11,460 nucleotides of DNA, taken from NCBI GenBank assembly GCA_019634245.1, contig JAHQVR010000195.1, positions 1 through 11,460 on the forward strand, written 5' to 3'. This document shows, in pieces, positions 7,016-11,460 of the stretch. Position numbers and translations under genes: made by a program. The notes below the pieces were generated by a model, which searched no databases, had not been told where the DNA came from, and saw only the letters and a list, made by a program, of their open reading frames with translations. Within the stretch, counting starts at the first letter, position 1; each line of letters begins with the position of its first letter. The stretch is from Gammaproteobacteria bacterium (GTDB taxonomy: Bacteria; Pseudomonadota; Gammaproteobacteria; Granulosicoccales; Granulosicoccaceae).

Positions 7016-8578
7016 TTGGGCTGCGAATAGTACTACCGTGCGTTGTTGGGCATCTTCAGTGCCGTCTTCGAGTGAGGCAGCGGCAGCGTCTTCACCCAGG
7101 CCGTTAATAGACTCTATTTTGGTGTAGTCAAAACCTTTTTGGATGAGATAAGAGCGAACATTGGTGGCTCGCTGCAACGCTAAGCGTTGATTATATTCAG
7201 CCGTGCCTCGACGATCGGTGAAACCAAAAATTGATACTCCAGTGGTGCGATTTTTCTCCTGGGCGATAAAGGTATTGAGCACTTTCGCCGCGTCTTCGCT
7301 AATGCCGGTACTACCTCTATCAAAATAGATTTTATAGGTAACGGTCTCTCCGTTTCGCTTTTTACGAAGGTCAGACTCTAGCGCAGATACCTGTTGTTTC
7401 ACTTCGCTGATGCTATCAATCAGATCGGGGTTAGCTGACACTTCAGCTAGCTTGCTTTCCAGTGAGGCAATTTGAGCTTCCAGACTCGATTGGACCTCCT
7501 GCGCCACACTGGCGGCGTTTGAAGTAGCAGGCAAGCCTTGCACTCGTTGTTCCAAGTTCTGTATTCGATTGCGAGTAGCTTCCAGTGCGGAGTTCAGCGA
7601 ATTAACATCCGTGCTTCCAGTCGTGCTCGCTGAATCAATTTGTTTGCGAACATCGGCTAATTGTTGTTGAATTTTATCTTGCAACCCGTCTATGGATAGG
7701 GATTCGTTTCGGGTTCGTAGTTCATCAACTTCTTTTTGAAGCGCTGCGATGGTTTCCTGGGATTGCTTGTGCACCTCGTCGAGCTGTGCCAACTGCTTGC
7801 GTGTTTGATTGAAGCGATCCAACAGGGTTTCGATGCGTTGCGAATCGGTTGTTGTGGTTTCAAACTTTTGTTCCACGGCCTGCAGACGCTGATCCACTTG
7901 AGCTCTTAGGCTGGCTGTGTCTTCGTCTGAGTCTGAGTCGCTGACCGCATTTGCCGATAGAGTATTCAATCGTGACAACAATATGCTTGCTTTATCTTCA
8001 ACGGCTGAGAGTCGAGTGGTGAGCATTTCGGAGTTTGATTTATCCGACTCTTGCAGCGTTTCAATAGTAGATTCAAGGCGTTGTAGATCATTATTGATAC
8101 CATTGAGGGCATCATTGTTCGCTTGTTCTTCCAAGCGCCGGTTTAGCAGTTCGATTTGCCCATTCAAGCCACTGACGGTCTCGGTCAACGACGTCAATTG
8201 CGTCTTATGGCCGTCTGAATTGGAATTGATAGTATCCATTTGAGCATTAAAAGAATCCAAGCGGCGCTCCGCGTCGAGTAACCGTCCATCGACGACCTCC
8301 GCGCGCGCGGAAGAACCTCCATTTTCGATCGCTGCTGACAGCGAATTTAGTTCTGATCTTAGTGTTTCTTGATTGGTCGCGAGGTCATCGATTTTTTCGA
8401 GCCTGTTTTGCTGAATTGGGCCACCATCTCGCACCGCAACCAGGCCACCCTTTAAGCGCTCTGCCGTTTGCGATGCATCAGCACGCAAATCAGCGATGTT
8501 TCCATCCGGGTTTTGATATTTCCAGTAACCGGCGCCAACGACGACTCCGGCGGCTAGTAGAGCAAGAAGGGTTTTCAT
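7010..8578 (-). CDS. Membrane-anchored coiled-coil protein with C-terminal OmpA/MotB peptidoglycan-binding domain
   Basis: Envelope protein of 522 residues. Residues 3-18 are a hydrophobic segment (LLALLAAGVVVGAGYW) with no signal-peptidase or lipobox site, so it is probably an uncleaved inner-membrane anchor with the rest in the periplasm. Residues about 55-405 are a long, Leu/Gln/Glu-rich heptad region predicted as extended coiled coil, broken near the acidic SDSDSDED stretch (213-220). Residues about 411-520 are an OmpA-like domain: TYKIYFDRGSTGIS, FGFTDRRGTAEYNQRL and QRATNVRSYL. D455 and R470 align with the Asp/Arg pair that binds diaminopimelate in OmpA. The architecture resembles trans-periplasmic tethers between inner membrane and cell wall. 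It is not a beta-barrel OmpA and lacks MotB's proton-site helix, so it is not a stator gene. pncA follows 34 bp downstream. The exact role is not recognised. Confidence 0.85.
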   Translation of the reverse strand: MKTLLALLAAGVVVGAGYWKYQNPDGNIADLRADASQTAERLKGGLVAVRDGGPIQQNRLEKIDDLATNQETLRSELNSLSAAIENGGSSARAEVVDGRLLDAERRLDSFNAQMDTINSNSDGHKTQLTSLTETVSGLNGQIELLNRRLEEQANNDALNGINNDLQRLESTIETLQESDKSNSEMLTTRLSAVEDKASILLSRLNTLSANAVSDSDSDEDTASLRAQVDQRLQAVEQKFETTTTDSQRIETLLDRFNQTRKQLAQLDEVHKQSQETIAALQKEVDELRTRNESLSIDGLQDKIQQQLADVRKQIDSASTTGSTDVNSLNSALEATRNRIQNLEQRVQGLPATSNAASVAQEVQSSLEAQIASLESKLAEVSANPDLIDSISEVKQQVSALESDLRKKRNGETVTYKIYFDRGSTGISEDAAKVLNTFIAQEKNRTTGVSIFGFTDRRGTAEYNQRLALQRATNVRSYLIQKGFDYTKIESINGLGEDAAAASLEDGTEDAQQRTVVLFAAQP

Positions 8579-8579
8579 G

Positions 8580-8669
8580 TTAAGAATTATGATCGTAAAG
8601 GGATATCAAAAGCAGTTTACCAAGTTCGAGTGGCGTAGGCACAGATCCGGGGTCATTTACAGTACTCAT
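8580..8669 (-). CDS. Possible 29-codon leader ORF immediately upstream of the OmpA-like gene
   Basis: ATG at 8669 opens a 29-codon frame ending with TAA at 8580-8582, one base before the ATG of the OmpA-like gene (TAACATG). The close stop-start spacing could allow translational coupling. The peptide has a PTPLELGKLLLISLY stretch but no recognised family. No clear Shine-Dalgarno sequence precedes it. It could equally be an untranslated leader that happens to be open. Low confidence. Confidence 0.2.
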   Translation of the reverse strand: MSTVNDPGSVPTPLELGKLLLISLYDHNS

Positions 8670-8681
8670 CGTTAATGAGCT

Positions 8682-8690
8682 TGCTATAAT
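8682..8690 (+). promoter_or_regulatory. Candidate extended -10 promoter for the LTA-synthase-like membrane gene
   Basis: The 155-bp divergent intergenic region holds TGCTATAAT at 8682-8690, a perfect -10 hexamer with an extended TG element, 43 bp before the ATG at 8734. No good -35 hexamer sits at the right spacing, which extended -10 promoters tolerate. A small inverted repeat, CTCAT-CGTTA-ATGAG (8665-8679), lies where a -35 box or operator would be. This is inference from consensus only. Confidence 0.45.
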
Positions 8691-8733
8691 CGACAAAAAC
8701 CCGCACCAGCACACCGACTCAAACGGACTGCAG

Positions 8734-9474
8734 ATGAAATCTTCGTTGCCGGCAACACATCTTCTCAAAATTTACCTGCTGTTTGCATTAACCGTACTGT
8801 TTTTGCTCACTTTGGTTCGAACCGTTTATGGAATATGGCAGTTGCCAAAATTCGAACAGGTGGACACAGTGTTGAACACCTTTGGTACAGGACTGCGCTT
8901 TGATTTGTCCGTTATCGGCACAATTTTGCTGGTTCCGGTTGTATTGTTCACGCTACTGGCGATGATGGGCTTCACGCGAGCTCTATCTAAAGGGTTGATC
9001 GTTGTCTGGTTGAGTATCGGGCTCTTGTACGTGTTGCTCTCTGAACTCATCACCCCTTACTTTATGGCAGAGCAGGGCTTGCGGCCCGATATGGCGTCGT
9101 TGAGCGCCATCAGCAACCCAGTTCAGTTTCTCGCTTCGCTGTGGTCCACGCATTTAATCCCAGCGGTGATCGGCATTGTTCTGTGTGTGTTGATAATGAT
9201 CGCTTTTATCAACCGATTGGAGCTCGGACGACTGCTACGATTCCGTATCAATCCGGTATCTGGGCTGCTGCTGATGGTCGTTGGCGGGGTCTTGTGCGTA
9301 CTGGCCATTTGGTCGGGGGTAGATCCGAAAAAACCCCCATTGCATCCGGGAGATGCACTCATTTCAGAAGATCGCATGGTGAATGAAATTGCTCTGAATA
9401 GTCCGTTCAAGGTCGCCTATTCGATGGTCTCGAGCCAGCTACCTGGCAGCGCGGCTGCCGCAGCACCCCAGTAA
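8734..9474 (+). CDS. LTA synthase/phosphoglycerol-transferase-family membrane domain lacking the catalytic sulfatase domain
   Basis: Inner-membrane protein of 246 residues with about five hydrophobic segments (roughly 10-33, 57-79, 87-108, 140-158 and 176-195), followed by a periplasmic tail. The layout and the motifs GLRFDLSVIG (53-61), ITPYF (106-110), LRPDMASL (116-123) and ISEDRMVNEIALNSPFKVAYS (210-230, written here only as landmarks S211, D213, N217, N222, Y229) match the N-terminal half of gammaproteobacterial LtaS-like sulfatases. Those are normally about 600-700 residues, with the alkaline-phosphatase-type catalytic domain following exactly this linker. Here the frame ends in PGSAAAAAPQ and TAA. 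No sulfatase sequence follows in any frame before the convergent GH16 gene, which ends 11 bp away. It is therefore either a truncated remnant or a membrane-only paralogue. Start ATG 8734 fits the first helix. Confidence 0.75.
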   Translation: MKSSLPATHLLKIYLLFALTVLFLLTLVRTVYGIWQLPKFEQVDTVLNTFGTGLRFDLSVIGTILLVPVVLFTLLAMMGFTRALSKGLIVVWLSIGLLYVLLSELITPYFMAEQGLRPDMASLSAISNPVQFLASLWSTHLIPAVIGIVLCVLIMIAFINRLELGRLLRFRINPVSGLLLMVVGGVLCVLAIWSGVDPKKPPLHPGDALISEDRMVNEIALNSPFKVAYSMVSSQLPGSAAAAAPQ

Positions 9475-9485
9475 CAAATGTTTAA

Positions 9486-10355
9486 CTAGTCGCAGGAACC
9501 GTTGTCTGTAAACGCTCGCACATAGTCGATCGAGTAGGTGGCGGGAAATTGTGTGGTTCTGTCAGGATTGCCAGGCCAATCGCCGCCTACAGCCAGGTTC
9601 AGCAGAAAGTGAACAGGGCGCGTGAAATCATCAGGCGTCGGGTGGTGAGCAACCTTTTCCTTATCGATATACCAGGTGACATCCTTCGGTGTCCAAATCA
9701 CGGAATAGAGATGAAAGTCTTGAGTAAGATCGGCCTTCACCGTGTTGTCGTAGGGGTAAGATTTTAGCTCGCCGGATTGATTCGTATGCAGAGTGGTATG
9801 GAACGTTGAGGGTTCATGACCTAAGTGTTCCATCACATCGATTTCTGGCAATATCGCTATACCTTCAGGCCACTGATCAAAGCTGGGCAATAACCAAAAG
9901 GCCGACCACAAGCCCTTGCCTTTTGGCAGTTTGAGTTGGGCTTCAAAACGACCGTACTGTTGAGAAAAGCCTTTTTCAGTCGTTAAAACTCCCGATATGT
10001 AATCCTGTTCTAAACCAAACTTTTCGGTAAGTTCCGACGGTGTTCGACTAGCGGTGATGTTCAGCACGCCCTCGGTGATAGAAAATGGGTTGGCGCCGTG
10101 AATATTGGGGTCGACATAGAATTGCAATTCATTATTAATGATGGTTTCGCGTGGCCAGATATAGCTGGTTTTCCAACGGCCTTCTGGATTGTTCGGCCCC
10201 CATAGCGACAGTGCATCGAAGGGTTCTTCAAAGCTTAGCGTCCAACAGCTGTCCTCGATCGTGCGTCTCGAATCTCGTGCTTGCGCTGCATCCACACTGA
10301 TCGCTGGCGTCAGCATCGCCACAACGGTACAGATTGTCAGAACAGGCTTGACCAT
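9486..10355 (-). CDS. Secreted GH16 endoglycanase (laminarinase/ExoK-type)
   Basis: Retaining endo-beta-glycoside hydrolase of 289 residues. Residues 1 to about 24 look like a Sec signal peptide, with a hydrophobic core VLTICTVVAMLTPAIS and a likely cut near VDAA. The Cys at 9 is not in a lipobox. The mature part is a single GH16 jelly-roll: WKTSYIW and NNELQFYVDP near the substrate cleft, YGRFEAQLKLPKGKGLWSAF (135-153), and the catalytic motif LPEIDVMEHLG, in which E171 is the nucleophile, D173 the helper and E176 the acid/base. The ExDxxE form is that of laminarinases, lichenases and ExoK-like exopolysaccharide glycanases, so the likely substrate is a beta-1,3 or mixed-linkage glucan or self-made polysaccharide. 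It starts 6 bp after galE; an AAGG Shine-Dalgarno sequence (10365-10368) overlaps the end of galE, indicating one transcript. No carbohydrate-binding module is present. Confidence 0.9.
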   Translation of the reverse strand: MVKPVLTICTVVAMLTPAISVDAAQARDSRRTIEDSCWTLSFEEPFDALSLWGPNNPEGRWKTSYIWPRETIINNELQFYVDPNIHGANPFSITEGVLNITASRTPSELTEKFGLEQDYISGVLTTEKGFSQQYGRFEAQLKLPKGKGLWSAFWLLPSFDQWPEGIAILPEIDVMEHLGHEPSTFHTTLHTNQSGELKSYPYDNTVKADLTQDFHLYSVIWTPKDVTWYIDKEKVAHHPTPDDFTRPVHFLLNLAVGGDWPGNPDRTTQFPATYSIDYVRAFTDNGSCD

Positions 10356-10361
10356 CGGGTT

Positions 10362-11408
10362 CTACCTTGGAAACTGGCGGCTCGACTGAGGCGGAGGATT
10401 TTCGTTGAACCATCGCCAAGCGTGTTCGATGCTCGCTGTGATATCCGGATACTGAGGTACCCAGTGTAACGTTTCTGTTGCTTTGCGCGCATCCGCCACC
10501 AATTCTGGTGGATCTCCAGCGCGCCTCGGAGCCATCTTATACTGGATATCGACACCGGTGACTTTACGGCAAGCCTCAATCACTTCAAGTACTGTGAAGC
10601 CCTTACTAATGCCCAAATTAAACGCCTCGGCACCTTCTGATGGAAAATCAAACATCCGGTTCAACGCGGCCGTATGAGCTGAACAAAGATCGTCCACATG
10701 GACATAGTCTCTAACGCAGGTGCCATCCCTGGTAGGCAAATCGTCGCCAAAAACGGCCAATTTTGTATCACTTGGATCACCACCGGCTTTGATTCTCAGT
10801 GCTTCGAAAAGAATCAGTGGCAACAAATGGGTCTCGGGTTCGTGTTGTTCGCCGATGGTGGCATCTTCGCTGCTCCCCACGGCATTGAAATAGCGCAGCG
10901 CGACGCTTCGGAATCCGTAACCCACAGCGTAATCCTGCAGCAGTTTTTCTACCATCAGCTTAGATTCGCCATAGGGGTTAATGGGTTTCTGAGTGGTTTC
11001 CTCGGAAATGGGCATCTGATCGGGTATGCCGAAGGTGGCGCAGGTTGATGAGAACACCAGGCGGTTAACAGAGGCGGCGCGCATCGCGTCGATCAAATTC
11101 ATCGACCCAACGACATTATTCCGGTAATACCTATCAGGTGCATCTACAGATTCTCCCACGTAGGCAAGTGCCGCAAAGTGCAGCACGCCGTCAAAACTGT
11201 GTGCTTGAAACAGTGTCTGGAGGGCAACTGTGTCAAGAAGATCCCCCTGAACCAGCGGTGCATCGCCAACGGCCTCGCGATTACCACGATCGAGGCTATC
11301 GAAGACGACAACCTGATGGCCAAGGCGGCGCAACTGTCGAACCATATGGGAGCCAATGTAGCCGGCACCGCCGGTGACTAGTAAGGATTTTTGTTCGTGC
11401 TGACTCAT
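10362..11408 (-). CDS. galE: UDP-glucose 4-epimerase
   Basis: Cytosolic NAD-dependent extended short-chain dehydrogenase that interconverts UDP-glucose and UDP-galactose, supplying galactose for polysaccharide or lipopolysaccharide and serving galactose metabolism. It has 348 residues against about 338 in E. coli. NAD-binding GGAGYIGSH lies at 13-21, followed by D37 at the end of strand 2. The catalytic set is T122 (SSTCATFG), Y146 and K150 (NPYGESK). ALRYFNAVG and RDYVHVDDL are typical GalE sequences, and the VHVDD segment separates it from generic epimerases. Other 4-epimerases (UDP-GlcNAc, UDP-glucuronate) remain possible, but the overall match is GalE-like. It is the first gene of a two-gene unit with the GH16 glycanase. 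Only 52 bp of upstream DNA is in the window; it is AT-rich, with no promoter I would assign. Confidence 0.93.
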   Translation of the reverse strand: MSQHEQKSLLVTGGAGYIGSHMVRQLRRLGHQVVVFDSLDRGNREAVGDAPLVQGDLLDTVALQTLFQAHSFDGVLHFAALAYVGESVDAPDRYYRNNVVGSMNLIDAMRAASVNRLVFSSTCATFGIPDQMPISEETTQKPINPYGESKLMVEKLLQDYAVGYGFRSVALRYFNAVGSSEDATIGEQHEPETHLLPLILFEALRIKAGGDPSDTKLAVFGDDLPTRDGTCVRDYVHVDDLCSAHTAALNRMFDFPSEGAEAFNLGISKGFTVLEVIEACRKVTGVDIQYKMAPRRAGDPPELVADARKATETLHWVPQYPDITASIEHAWRWFNENPPPQSSRQFPR

Positions 11409-11460
11409 GTACTTAACTGTAGGTTATTTTGATTTCTTTCGTCGGCGGATTAATTTTTGC

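Noticed and set aside
7917..8243. Plus-strand frame of 108 codons, Ser-rich, antisense to the OmpA-like gene
   Set aside because: Its Ser-rich composition is the mirror of the Gln/Glu/Asp/Leu-rich coiled-coil codons on the other strand; no family resemblance.
9475..9485. Possible terminator or frameshift site between the LTA-synthase-like and GH16 genes
   Set aside because: Only 11 bp with no hairpin, and no frame beyond it resumes sulfatase sequence.
10698..11048. Plus-strand frame of 116 codons antisense to galE
   Set aside because: galE has full motif support on the minus strand; this frame has no recognisable domain.

Overview
The window is chromosomal bacterial DNA, most likely from a gammaproteobacterium, possibly marine. 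The signs are a proteobacterial MntR next to a class II PyrC, a KefB/KefC-type antiporter, an LTA-synthase-like inner-membrane protein and a secreted GH16 glycanase. Genus cannot be fixed from the sequence. No rRNA, tRNA, CRISPR, insertion sequence or prophage gene was seen. Genes are densely packed, and no interval over 300 bases lacks a gene.

Left end (1-1457): the 3' end of the manganese regulator gene mntR is followed by pyrC (dihydroorotase). Between them lies a three-copy, 111-bp direct tandem repeat made from the mntR/pyrC junction. Each unit carries the last codons of mntR and the first ~29 codons of pyrC. Two truncated pyrC heads (201-290 and 312-401) therefore precede the intact pyrC at 423. 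The ancestral arrangement was evidently a GTGA stop/start overlap, still visible in every copy.

Middle (1454-6975): genes alternate in strand. They are an aromatic-amino-acid-type PLP decarboxylase (-), a CPA2 cation/proton antiporter with an RCK domain (+), an Fe(II)/2-oxoglutarate oxygenase of the isopenicillin-N-synthase type (-), a soluble class III nucleotide cyclase fused to an FHA domain (+), and nicotinamidase (-). Two convergent pairs overlap by 4 bp at their stop codons. These genes look like unrelated housekeeping or accessory functions rather than one pathway.

Right end (7010-11408): the genes concern the cell envelope. A membrane-anchored coiled-coil protein with an OmpA peptidoglycan-binding domain (-) lies upstream of, and probably co-transcribed with, pncA. 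Divergent from it is a gene (+) encoding only the five-helix membrane half of an LTA-synthase/sulfatase-family protein; the catalytic half is absent. Facing it is a two-gene unit read leftward, galE then a secreted GH16 endoglycanase 6 bp downstream, which suggests synthesis and trimming of an extracellular polysaccharide.

The two most unusual things are the mntR-pyrC tandem array, whose middle copy has the hybrid structure expected from unequal crossing-over, and the catalytic-domain-less LTA-synthase-like gene.
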